DNA from: Euborellia annulipes
Taxonomy: Eukaryota > Arthropoda > Insecta > Dermaptera > Anisolabididae
Assembly (NCBI GenBank): GCA_023213315.1
Contig: JAKCPI010006242.1
Coordinates: 124,001 to 188,000 of the forward strand
Direction of reading: 5' to 3'
DNA length: 64,000 nt
This document shows, piece by piece, positions 55,328 to 64,000 of this stretch; the first letter of the stretch is position 1; each line of letters begins with the position of its first letter. A program made the position numbers and the translations under genes. A model generated the notes under the pieces. The model did no database searches and was not told the origin of the DNA. It worked only from the letters and a program-made list of their open reading frames with translations.

Positions 55328-55366
55328 ATTGGCGATCGATTTCGTCAAAATGACATCTTCAGGCCA
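55328..55366 (-). ncRNA. Hammerhead ribozyme candidate with palindromic stem III
   Basis: Minus strand: CUGAAGA (55362-55356), stem II GUCA/UGAC with a UUU loop, GAAA (55343-55340). Stem III is AUCGAU, self-complementary over six bases, then C (predicted cleavage). Stem I is GCC against GGC. All conserved core bases are present. Confidence 0.75.
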
Positions 55367-55804
55367 GCTTTAATAACAGTATAATATATTTGAAATAATC
55401 ATTTAATGGAATCTTGAAGGTTGCTATTTTAAGAAATATAAAATTAAGCAAACTTTATAATAGATTTTTATATATAAAAACATTATTTCACTCTTTGTTC
55501 TTGAAATAACGTTTTTATATATCAACTTGGCCCTGGCGGGCGGGGTCTCGTACGCGTTTAGTAGTTAAAAATTTTGAATTGTCCTCTCCGACTCCGCCCT
55601 CTTTGAATTTCGCCAATCAGCGATATCCTTGAGGCCTGATTGGTGGGTTCACACATCGGACACCGGTTTAAGGGCTTTATACTGTATAAATATAATAAGT
55701 ATAGGTATCTCTTGTAAATTTTGCTTAGTTTTATATTTCTTAAAATAACAACCTTCAAGATTTCATTAAATGATTATTTCAAATATATTATACTGTTATT
55801 AAAG

Positions 55805-55845
55805 CTGGTGATGTCATTTTGACAAAAATCGATCGCCAATAAATA
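55805..55845 (+). ncRNA. Hammerhead-like motif, mutated core
   Basis: Inverted partner of 55328-55366. CUGGUGA replaces CUGAAGA (A6 lost) and GACAAAAA replaces GACGAAA (G12 lost). The AUCGAU stem III and GCC of stem I are kept. Probably inactive. Confidence 0.6.
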
Positions 55846-55937
55846 CAATAATATATTTCATATATAAAATTGTGTTGTTTCTTCTTTCTAAAAAATCCCT
55901 CTAATACGATGGCAACAGAAATGGAGATTTTCAAAAT

Positions 55938-56267
55938 TCAACGATTTTGATTAAAATTCAAAAATCATTTGTTTTAGATACTTTTTGAAATATATATATT
56001 CTCATTTTGCCATTGAGATCTTCTGAAGACCACTTTATTCTTGTACTCCATAGAAAAGATAGGAGAAACAAAATATAAATATTTTCCCATACTTATAAAT
56101 TTTGCATCTTGAAATTCGAATGTACCCTACTGTCGGAAACTAAATATATGCTGACACAAATAATCTGGTGTGACAAGCACAGAACACAACTTTCGATTAC
56201 CGAAGGTAATCTCTTACCTTCGGTAATCGAAAGTTGTGTGCTGTGCAACCATCACACCAGATTTTTA
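55938..56267 (+). repeat. CTGGTG element, hairpin half
   Basis: 'caacgattttgattaaaatt' through 'cattttgccattgagatc', 'ccactttattcttg', 'aaatatatgctgacac', to a hairpin at 56162-56267 whose centre is lengthened by a duplicated TTACCGAAGGTAA. It starts immediately after the inverted-pair repeat. Confidence 0.85.
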
Positions 56268-56269
56268 TA

Positions 56270-57465
56270 AATACATTTTTTTACTGATGAATTTCACCGG
56301 AGTCGAACCCATTTCCATACCAGAAACTTTTCAATAGAGCCACAATTTTATAAAACTAAATAGTATTAAATTTAGAATGGACATTAATTAATTTTTCTTA
56401 ACCTTTCTCTCTTTCTTTCACAAAAGGTACTAGATTAGATTTTTGATTAAAGTTTTACATAGTCTTCTCTTAAGCTATGTTTCCAATAGGATACCAAAAG
56501 ATTTCCTCCTTTTCAATACGATGGATTTATGAAGAAAAGAAGTTCACAAGCAAGGAGAGAAAAGTTGATTTAAGAAGGAAAAGCGAAAAAAAAAAAATTG
56601 TTGAAACCTACAACAAACTTAATTAGACTTTACTTTACTTGAGTCATTTATATCATCAACAATTAATCATTCTTCTTAAACCCTTATATCAGCAAAAGAT
56701 CTCTAAAGAAATATCATTCTCGGAAAAAATAACAACTGGAGAATAAGCCTGTAATTATTTTGATATTTTAGTTTCTATAAACAAAAGTATTTATCAGACT
56801 CAAAATAAATTAGAAAAACACTTTTCTTAATGAAAACTAAAATCAAATTTTATAATAGTTGAAATTTGTATGCCAAAGGTTCTTAGTATGTACTTTTTCA
56901 AAAGGTCAGTTAGATAAATATATAAATGAATAAATAAATCCCTAGATCCTACCCTGGTAGGAATACACAATTGGGCCTCTTTTTGTAGCCTTACTGAGGT
57001 CAGTGTAACAGAAAGGCTCTACTCTGAATTATATTGTCCATTATCCATTAAGATTTTAAATAAATTAAGAAATATTAGTTAAGGTTTTTTTTTTTTTTTC
57101 CAAATACATTTTCTTTTTTTTTCTTGAGCAATGATAGAATTCTAGGCATAGGGCCAACCTTTTAGAAAATAAATTTTTTATCTAAAAAAAGGAAATATAT
57201 TATTTCTAACAGAGGAAAAGACTAAGTGATAAATATATCAGGATAAAAAAAGAAAATTTTTTTGAAAAATGAAAATAATCTTAGAAAATTAAAAAAATTA
57301 GAAAAAAAATAGCCACTTTCATTAATAAAATAAATATTTTGGTGTGACTAACCACGCAAAGGGTTATTTTAATCAAAAACGTTAAAGTTAAAAGAAAATT
57401 ACAAAAAACATAAAATAAGGCATAAAAGTGGTGAGGATAAAAGTTAGTATATTTTAAAGATCCTA
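56270..57465. other. AT-rich stretch, nothing recognised
   Basis: A diverged GGTGTGACTAACCACGC word at 57341 is a probable scrap of a CTGGTG hairpin. Otherwise no features. Confidence 0.35.
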
Positions 57466-57468
57466 TAA

Positions 57469-57733
57469 GCCTACGGGCTTGGTCTAGTTGGTAGCGTGCC
57501 TACCTTTTATATCGAACGTCGCGGGTTCGGACCCCAGGCAGTCCGATGATTTTATTTAAGTAATTTGGATACCAAATGGCTTAAATAGAAATGCCTGGAC
57601 CCCCAATAGATATTATAAATAATATAACGGTTATCGTCAAAATCTTAGATGGCCTTAGTTGCCGAATAGACTGTGTGTGAGTGGGAATGAGAAAAAAAGT
57701 ATGAGTGTTTAAAAAAAATAAATAAATAAATAA
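57469..57733 (+). mobile_element. tRNA-derived SINE, copy C
   Basis: Head GCCTACGGGCTTGGTCTAGT with box A-like TAGTTGGTAGCGTG and box B-like GGGTTCGGACCCC, body and tail as in 4202-4442 (GCCTGGACCCCCAATAG, AACGGTTATCGTC, GACTGTGTGTGAGTGG) and an AAAT-repeat end. The most intact tRNA-like head of the family. Confidence 0.9.
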
Positions 57734-57734
57734 A

Positions 57735-58130
57735 TGATCAGCCTATATTAGGGATGACGAACCTATGTCACGCGTGTCAGGACTCGTGAGAAAAGTATGT
57801 GGGCACGCACAAAAAATATGAATTTTTTATTAAATATCACGAAATTTAAATATTTTATCTTCTATTCAGTAGCGTAAATAGGTGGGGGCGAAAGGGGAGT
57901 TCGCCCCCCCCCCCATCAAGCCTTTGGCTCCCCTGGATACCGACATAGGCGCAGGGTGGTTAAAAAAAAACACTTTTTTAGATCTTCACTGGTTAAAAGT
58001 GGTTAAAACCGTCCAAAATTGGTTTTAACCACAAAATTTATTAAGTAAAAGAAATTAGATGGGTGAGTGGTAATTATGAGGATTAGGTAGATGTAGGCAA
58101 CCATCAATTAATAAAAAAAACTTTATTATA
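57735..58130. other. No gene recognised
   Basis: Contains CATGTCACGCGTGTC-like GC words (57765-57810) and a C-run near 57905. Possibly pieces of hAT-like miniature elements, without complete ends. Confidence 0.35.
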
Positions 58131-58179
58131 TTATCGTCGACGATTCGGAATCAAATCGATCCCATCTTCAGGACGATAA
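58131..58179 (-). ncRNA. Hammerhead candidate with long stem I, A15.1 changed
   Basis: Minus strand: CUGAAGA (58171-58165), stem II GGGAUC/GAUUCC, then GAAU instead of GAAA (58146-58143) and CGUC. Stem I is GACGAUAA against UUAUCGUC, eight perfect pairs, the longest of the set. The GAAU change removes the usual A15.1-U16.1 pair. Confidence 0.6.
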
Positions 58180-59310
58180 ACTGTTAATGGAGCTTAGACT
58201 TATTTATTTCGGTTAAAACAAAAATAAATGAATGAATTTTAAATTATTTTTAGAAACTCTAGCTGTGAAACTTCCTAATTGGGGTTAAATATTACAACCA
58301 AATAAAGGAAATAAGCATCTTGACGATAGCTCTACAAATTACTGTCAGATTAGTGGACGGAATAGCGCAATGAAGTTCGGTTAATAAATTACATTTTAAT
58401 TCAAAACTTTATAGTATAAAAACGAAAAATAATTTTGAATTTTATATCTTCGAAAATAAACTAAAAATATATAAAAATTTACTAGGAATAAAAATAAATT
58501 GAGTAAATGTTTGTTTTAAGTGTCCATTTGTAATATATTCCGGATGTTTCGTAAAAACTTTAATTGCCGATCTGCAATGGGGAAAAACTAACGAGAAAAA
58601 TGTTTGTTTATCCTGTCTTTTTAAAACAATATAATAAAAACGAATTGTGATTACTCTTTATGTGGGAGCTGTTAAATCTCAACAAGAAGAATGTGGAATG
58701 GTTTAAGATGAGAAAATGCAATGAATTCGAGGAAGGATTTCTTTGTATCTTCACTTTGATTAGAGATCATATAAAAAAAAAGATTCAAATTAAGTTTGTT
58801 TAAAAAAAAAATTGAAATGATTTTAAAAATAGATGATCAGAAAATTTTAAATAATGACTATTCATTTAAATTATTTTTACTATCATTATATATAAATCTC
58901 ACAAGAAATTTGTATATCAACAAATGTCAGTCATCTATTCTTATTTTTAAATTTTACTGTTTGTATATACGTGATATGTAAAAAAAAAATCAGATTTAAC
59001 CCTTAAAATCAATTTCAACTTGAAAGAAAGACAATAAAATAAAACTAATTCAATAAGGAGATGGGTATCTGTTCACAAACTTTCTTGACATTTATGGCTA
59101 TAATGAGATTATCAGCCAATTTGTAACTACTTAAATTCGATAATAAATAATGTCTCTATTTTATAATTGCATTTTTAAAATAGATAATTATAATAATTAA
59201 ACAGTTGATAGAAAAAGCTTACTATTAATAGTTATTTATGGAGATTATTAAGTTTTAATAGTAAAAAATTAAGATTTGATATATATCATATTTATTTATT
59301 TTTCATATCT
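58180..59310. other. AT-rich stretch, nothing recognised
   Basis: Short A/T-codon frames only. Confidence 0.3.
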
Positions 59311-59312
59311 GC

Positions 59313-59350
59313 ACTTCTGAAGATGACAGCAATGTCGAAACGCGTTAAGT
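59313..59350 (+). ncRNA. Hammerhead ribozyme candidate, best minimal example
   Basis: CUGAAGA (59317-59323), stem II GACA/UGUC closed by a GCAA tetraloop, GAAA (59337-59340). Stem III is ACGCGU, self-complementary over six bases, then U (predicted cleavage after 59346). Stem I is AAGU (59347-59350) against ACUU (59313-59316). Every conserved core base is present. No inverted partner is visible. Confidence 0.8.
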
Positions 59351-59407
59351 AATTTAATAATTTAATCAATTTTGAAACAAATAACCTCGTGTTTATTCAT
59401 TTGTATC

Positions 59408-59460
59408 AATCAAAAAAAGGGCTTCTATAAGTTGTAGACATTTTAAATAGCTTTAATTTG
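59408..59460 (+). repeat. Fragment of the TTAA-type miniature element
   Basis: 'gggcttctataagttgtaga' and 'cattttaaatagctttaatt' match 60063-60105. Only the middle of the element is kept. Confidence 0.7.
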
Positions 59461-59466
59461 AACAGG

Positions 59467-59540
59467 GGGCGCGCTGGTGTAGCTAGGGTGTCGACTTCTG
59501 CAAAGAAGATCCCTGTTCAAATCCTGTGTACGAGGGGTTT
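59467..59540 (+). mobile_element. tRNA-like SINE head
   Basis: GGGCGCGCTGGTGTAGCTAG (box A region) and CCCTGTTCAAATCC (box B-like), then a T-rich run. It looks like a tRNA pseudogene or SINE start. No family body follows. Confidence 0.5.
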
Positions 59541-59795
59541 TTTCATTAAATAAAAATATTTATTTAATGTTAACAAATCCTCAAGCAGCCACTGGACCAT
59601 AACTCACAAAATAAAAGGATTTTAGATGATGCACATTTCATTTTTTAATGCTCTCATTGTACGTAATTGTTTTTTTAATATTTAACAAAAATATGCTTGG
59701 GACATTAATGTATGGGCCAGTTTACAATTTGTAGAGACTTATTTCAACAATTGACACGTCATATATAGAAGTGATACAAATAAATACATATTTAA

Positions 59796-60182
59796 GGTGC
59801 GCGTCTAGAAAAACCGTTAGAACACGATTCAGTACCGAGTTACTCTAGGTGGCAAGAGATGGCGTTAGTTTTTCCCATAGGAATACAAGGGATTTATTTC
59901 ATTTGAAAGTTTCCAGCTAATTAATTAAAAGTAAAAAATTAATTATTTTTTAACACAATGATTACTAATTTAATTATCTATAAATTATAGAGCGAAATTT
60001 TTAAAAATATCTTTTATTTAATGCGATTAATCTAAAAAAAAATTATTTTTTCGAAAATCAAAAAAGGCTTCTATAGGTTGTAGACATTTTAAATAGCTTT
60101 AATTAAAAAAAAATTTGAGATTGATAGCTTCAAAATTGTGGCCGCTGGAAACTCTCAAAATTAGCACCCAGAGACGCGCACC
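59796..60182. mobile_element. TTAA-flanked miniature element, GGTGCGCGTCT ends
   Basis: GGTGCGCGTCT at the left and AGACGCGCACC at the right. TTAA is at both flanks (59792-59795 and 60183-60186), as in piggyBac and Kolobok superfamilies. 387 bases, non-coding. Partial copies at 46522-46694 and 59408-59460. Confidence 0.9.
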
Positions 60183-60189
60183 TTAAGTA

Positions 60190-61545
60190 TTTTTACCAAA
60201 AAATAATAAATTAAATCATATCACCTCGTGTTTTTTAGTTGTAATTTATCTAATAAAATCGTGTTCCAACTAGAGCAACGGTTAACAGTTCAAATTTAAT
60301 CTAGGATAGGCAAGTTCTAATTGTAGAGGATATATAGCTAAATAGAATTAAACCTGGGGCAAATAAGAAGAGGATGGGGAACAACGATCATAATAAGGTT
60401 ATGAGGAATTAGGCCATGGGTTATTGAGGGATTTCCAGAGCAAAAAGCACAGGGTTGCTGCCCTCACGTCTGGTTTTAATCTGGAGAGTGCGTGTTTCCG
60501 CGTGCGCTGCTGCGCGTCTGCACGCTCTGGACCACCTCAGCCCTTCCCTTTTATTTCATATATGTTGGTTCGATACGCCTCTCAGCAGCAGGAAACAATT
60601 GGACAAATTGATTACCAATTGGATAACATTCAACATAAAAAAAGTTTCACATCCTTGAACTTAACAGTAACATATGAAAAATAAACTCAGAGCCAAAGAA
60701 TGTATTCAACAACTACAAGGGGTAATAAATTCAGAGTGCCCTACTTCATTTAAAGTTCAAAGAGGGGAAATCAAAAAAATCTCTCTCTTTGAGTATCAAC
60801 ATCTCTTAATAGTTTGAGCCAAGGATAAAAAATGTTAAATCATTTTTATTTAAACTAGAAAGAAGAAAATTAATTTTTACATAAAAGTATTGAATATTTA
60901 TAACAAAATATAAATCGTGGGAGTTCAATAAATATTTTATTTATAAATAATTTCCAATTATAAATATTTTGTTTCAAAGAGAGTTTTGTTTCTATACAAA
61001 AAAGTAATTGATTCTTTTTAAAGAATTTTCTCTTTATTAATGTACTATATAGGGTAGACTACATAGATAAACTATTAGGCCCTAGTCGTCAAGATTTTTT
61101 TTTCTATGAGTTTATTTAAAATTTCGAAAGTAAAGGAAAATTAATTTTCTAAGATAAATCTAATTTAAATTTAAATTGTGTACTAAAATAATTATAAACT
61201 ATTTATTTCATGCATAATTAAAGAAGTTTTGCATTTTCTGGAAAAGTTAGACAAATTGACATGATTTATTACAAAGTATATGTTTCTCTATATTCATAGT
61301 CAGGAATGTTTACAATGACAGTTTGTTGAGGAAATATATTAGTTATCTAATCTATAGCCGTTTTGGAAGATAATTCATCCTCTTCATTGTTTATGTTAAA
61401 AAACTTAAAACAAGGGCTACTACACAATAAATAAAATCAGTGAGCCTGCTAGAGGGAGTATGAAGGATTAACATTTTTTTTTTTTTTCTCAAAAAATTTT
61501 CTAATTACTTCATTCTCCCTTAGATTTCTATAAAACGTTGAGTTA
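60190..61545. other. Mostly AT-rich; one GC-rich patch with overlapping frames
   Basis: 60430-60560 is GC-rich ('gtgtttccgcgtgcgctgct', 'gcgcgtctgcacgctctgg'). Plus frames 60424-60684 (86 codons, cysteine and arginine in the first half) and 60455-60658 overlap it. Neither is recognised; a short host exon is possible but not supported. The rest is AT-rich. Confidence 0.3.
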
Positions 61546-61606
61546 AATACTGAATAGCAGGATGAAGAAAGAAAAGCAGCTAGTATTTATTTCATTTATT
61601 TAATAC

Positions 61607-61660
61607 CCATTAGGCTAACGTTTCGGTCTCGGTCGAGACCACCTTCAGAGCTACAACATA
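61607..61660 (-). ncRNA. Hammerhead-like motif, one core change
   Basis: Minus strand: CUGAAGG (A9 changed to G, 61648-61642), stem II GGUCUC/GAGACC, GAAA (61624-61621), CGUU. Stem I AGC/GCU as in its partner. Probably inactive or weak. Confidence 0.65.
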
Positions 61661-61699
61661 GCAGGGGGAAATAATTTTAAAATCATCATCCTTGCTATG

Positions 61700-61746
61700 T
61701 TGTAGCTCTGAAGATGGTCTCGGCCGAGACCGAAACGTTAGCCCAA
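61700..61746 (+). ncRNA. Hammerhead ribozyme candidate, intact core
   Basis: CUGAAGA (61708-61714), stem II the palindrome GGTCTCGGCCGAGACC (61716-61731), GAAA (61732-61735), CGUU with predicted cleavage after 61739. Stem I is AGC against GCU, a small internal loop, then CAA (61744-61746) against UUG (61700-61702). Stem III is only ACGU, self-complementary. All conserved core bases present. Confidence 0.82.
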
Positions 61747-61880
61747 TGGGTATTAAATAAATTAAATAAATACTAGCTGCTTTTCTTTCTTCATTCTGCT
61801 ACTCATCAACAACTTTTATCCAGTTATAAATCTACTTTTCTTTAAATGCTGAAGTCATAAACAGATGCTTTATAAAGAAA

Positions 61881-62008
61881 AAAATCTGGTGTGACTGGTC
61901 GCACAACACACAAGTTTCCTTCAGTAATCGAAAGTTGTGTGCTGTGCGACCAGTCACACCAGATTTTTTTCTTATGAAGTTCAAACATATATAGAGGTAA
62001 GAGAAAGT
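61881..62008 (-). repeat. Minimal CTGGTG element: hairpin plus ACTTTCTC end
   Basis: The hairpin at 61881-61968 (CTGGTGTGACTGGTCGCACA opposite TGCGACCAGTCACACCAG, arms of about 40 bases) is followed at 40 bases by 'atatagaggtaagagaaagt'. The entire interior is deleted, giving a 128-base element with both ends. Confidence 0.8.
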
Positions 62009-62020
62009 AAAAAGTGATTA

Positions 62021-62196
62021 ATTTTTTTTAAATTCGTTTAAGGTATTTTTCGGAGGCCATTTAGACCCCGTCCTTATTTATTTCAATTGATTGGTTTCAA
62101 TCGAAATAAATTTTGTCGCCTGGGAAGGGATGTGAACCCGCGACTCTTGGAATCAATACAAATGGCCAGCATGCTAACTACTACACCAAGGCCCTA
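62021..62196 (-). mobile_element. Second tRNA-SINE family, minus copy
   Basis: Read on the minus strand: GGGCCTTGGTGTAGTAGTTA (box A region), GTCGCGGGTTCACATCCC (box B-like), then CCAGGCGACAAAATTTATTT, GACGGGGTCTAAATGGCC and an A-rich end. It shares order and words with 62865-63044, so this is a repeated family distinct from the 4202/57469 family. Confidence 0.8.
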
Positions 62197-62204
62197 GTAG
62201 TTCA

Positions 62205-62860
62205 TTAAATTTTGAAGAAAATTAAAAAAGGCTCAATTTTTGGGCGATCTTAAATTATAGGTTCTATTAATTGACTAGCCCAATTATAAAGAAAATTAGT
62301 TTATTTAATTATAGAATAAAGCTCTGTTATTTATCCCTCAAGATCAGATTTAAATTTAAAAAAAAAAATGTTATCTCAAGTTGTATCTCTTATCAACGAG
62401 AGATTTTCAGTTTTAGTTCATTACTGTCATTCCGAACATGTTTGATCCTTTAGTGACTCCCCCAATGTGATCTCATCCAGACAAAATATGCTGCATATCG
62501 TCATGATTGACACAAATGAGCTTAACGCTTGATAACTAGAGCAGAATAATTTCTTGAAAGGTCAGAGATGAACAGTTAATTATCATTTTTGAAAAAATTA
62601 CATTAATAGGTATAAAAAATGTCAATTTTTTTTTTGTAATTGGCTAATAAAAAATTATAGAATGTGTGGTATAAAAAAAAAAATAAATGGTCGGACTGAG
62701 GCGAGCCCACTAAAGAAATAACGCGACACATTTGTTTGTTTTGATTTTCTTCTGTTTTTATGCTAAATTTCCAAATTTAGCTAGTTTCTGAATATACAAA
62801 AATATTTTACGTTATATAAGAAAAAAATAAACAAATCAAAACAATTCAATAAATAGTTTT
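62205..62860. other. AT-rich stretch, nothing recognised
   Basis: Lies between two SINE copies. Short A/T-codon frames only. Confidence 0.35.
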
Positions 62861-62864
62861 TTAA

Positions 62865-63044
62865 GCCCTCAGGCCTTGGTGTATTGGTTATCGTGCTGGG
62901 CATTTGTACCAAGGGTCGCGGGTGGGCATCCCGTCTAATTTATTTGAATTGCAATAGCTACCAATCGAAGTGTAATAATAATAGTGACGGGGTCTAAACG
63001 GCCTTAGATGCCGAAAAAAAACCTTAAATCAAATAAAAAAAAAA
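62865..63044 (+). mobile_element. Second tRNA-SINE family, plus copy
   Basis: GCCCTCAGGCCTTGGTGTAT, TTGGTTATCGTGCTGGGC (box A region), GTCGCGGGTGGGCATCCCG (diverged box B), GACGGGGTCTAAACGGCC, TTAGATGCCGAAAA, and an A-rich tail. In inverse orientation to 62021-62196, about 670 bases away. Confidence 0.8.
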
Positions 63045-63158
63045 ATAATTTTTGTTTTCGTTGACGAAACCACAGACAGACATCATTCCAAAAACTAATT
63101 AAATGGATTCTAGGAATCTCAAAACGCATTTTGGCAGCTTCAGTTTAATTTCGTTTTT

Positions 63159-63794
63159 ACTTTCTCTTACCCTATATATGAAATATATATAGAGAGAAAG
63201 TATTGCGATCATGTCAAAAATTCGATTTGGTAGGCCAATAGAATTTAAATCTTTTTCTTTTTATTAGATTCAAATTCATATAAATCAATTATTATTTATT
63301 GTCCTTTTAAAAAGTATATCAGTAATATTTTGTGAAAATTGTTTGAAGTACACTTTGATGATGTAATTCAGTTCTTTTTTATTTTTATTAATTTGATGAA
63401 TATAATAAAAATAGAAAATAATTTTTTTTTTTTAATTTTATTTCTGTCTTTAATTGTTTCAGAGAAAAATGGGTGACTTCACTCACTTTGTAAACAAACT
63501 TTGTCACTCTCTTTCTATTTAAGTGAATTTTTTTTTTTTTTTTTTTTTCATTTATTCGACCCTCAGCCCTCAGCCAGAGACCTATTTGGGTGAATAAATC
63601 TCAATGCATTAATTCAATACATTTTATTTACTTTTTACTTATGAAATGCAAGTGGCCAAGTTTGAAACTAAGGTGCTATGAAAAACTAAATATATCTCGA
63701 CACAAAAATCTGGTGTGACCAAAACGGTGCACAACTATCTCTAACCGAAGGATAAGATAAAGTTGTGTGCTGTGCGCCAGTCACACCAGATTTT
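63159..63794 (+). repeat. CTGGTG element, long subfamily, internally rearranged
   Basis: ACTTTCTCTTACCCTATATATG at the left. After the 'gatcatgtcaaaaattcga' block it jumps at 63230 to 'gaatttaaatctttttc' (as at 33427). AT-rich and T-run DNA follows, and it ends with 'aactaaggtgctatg', 'aaatatatctcgacac' and a hairpin at 63706-63794 with several mutations in the arms. Confidence 0.82.
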
Positions 63795-63799
63795 TTGCG

Positions 63800-64000
63800 A
63801 TTACATTAACTTTACCTACCTAACTTACAGTTGGTGGGCAAAGTTAATAAAAATTAAGTAACCTACTACGAAGTAAAGGATAAAGAGCTGGGACGAATTA
63901 ATAATACTATCAACATCTTTACAAGTAAGTCCGTATCCAACGGTATATAAAAAATTTATAAATACAAAAATAACCTTGGAAGTCAAAAGGAAAATAAAAA
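63800..64000. other. Window end, nothing recognised
   Basis: AT-rich DNA without a recognisable feature. Confidence 0.3.

Larger units (their letters stand above)
55246..55926. mobile_element. Inverted-pair repeat carrying hammerheads, with a GC-richer core
   Basis: Arms 55246-55462 and 55711-55926 are inverse ('ccatttctgttgccatcg' opposite 'cgatggcaacagaaatgg'; 'ggcgatcgattt' opposite 'aaatcgatcgcc'). The core (55463-55710) has an inner hairpin (55470-55525) and a GC-richer part (CCCTGGCGGGCGGGGTCTCG, 'gccaatcagcgatatcc', 'actgtataaatat'). This is the largest of the hammerhead pairs. The core could be the remains of a promoter or 5' region. Confidence 0.85.
61551..61807. mobile_element. Inverted-pair repeat carrying two hammerheads
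   Basis: Arms 61551-61665 and 61690-61807 are inverse with few differences ('gaagaaagaaaagcagcta' opposite 'tagctgcttttctttcttc'; 'taatacccattaggctaac' opposite 'gttagcccaatgggtatta'), with a loop of about 24 bases. Each arm contains one hammerhead motif near the loop. Together they would form a single long hairpin if transcribed. Confidence 0.88.

Overview
The window is AT-rich, nuclear, eukaryotic DNA made of old and young transposable elements nested in one another. I recognised no host protein-coding exon, rRNA operon or functional tRNA. The long homopolymer runs, A-tailed tRNA-derived SINEs, non-LTR reverse transcriptase remnants, a Tc1/mariner transposase remnant, a Helitron and hAT-type miniature elements point to an arthropod, most likely an insect. 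The dominant repeat family and the frequent AGGCCTA words remind me of planthopper (Hemiptera) genomes, but that is recollection and of low confidence. All long open frames lie inside repeats or are unrecognised.

Layout. 1-14.5 kb: copies of a repeat that I call the 'CTGGTG element', hAT-like miniature elements (216-463, 3142-3335, 5492-5816, 11866-12182, 12309-12494), tRNA-SINEs (4202-4792), a non-LTR 3' end on the minus strand (7401-7945), and a Helitron (9386-9886) sitting exactly in a CTGGTG copy. 14.5-22.9 kb: tandem SINE-like units, nested miniature elements inside a SINE (17505-18235), a 1 kb foldback element (20483-21480) and a repeat carrying CRE-like TGACGTCA sites (20056, 22419). 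27-34 kb: a CTGGTG copy invaded by a hammerhead-ribozyme palindrome (27724-27960), a mirror-image Tc1/mariner remnant (28946-29618), and a non-LTR reverse transcriptase fragment (30087-32217) split by a 1,038-bp CTGGTG element. 34-49 kb: AT-rich DNA with foldback elements, including a nearly perfect 756-bp palindromic element with GACA target duplications (46184-46939). 48-64 kb: more hammerhead-bearing repeats, 5S-rRNA-like fragments (48470, 51655), a GC-rich island (49680-50145), a TTAA-flanked miniature element (59796-60182), further SINEs and CTGGTG copies.

Two systems stand out. (1) At least six intact hammerhead ribozyme cores, plus several mutated ones. Most sit in head-to-head inverted pairs with very short, often self-complementary stem III sequences, as expected for Penelope-like-element terminal repeats acting as dimers. 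(2) The CTGGTG element, about 20 copies. One end is ACTTTCTCTTACC; the other is a roughly 90-bp hairpin whose own centre repeats the same ACTTTCTCTTACC word. Insertions into a reading frame and by a Helitron let its borders and internal structure be read directly. I cannot place it in a known superfamily.
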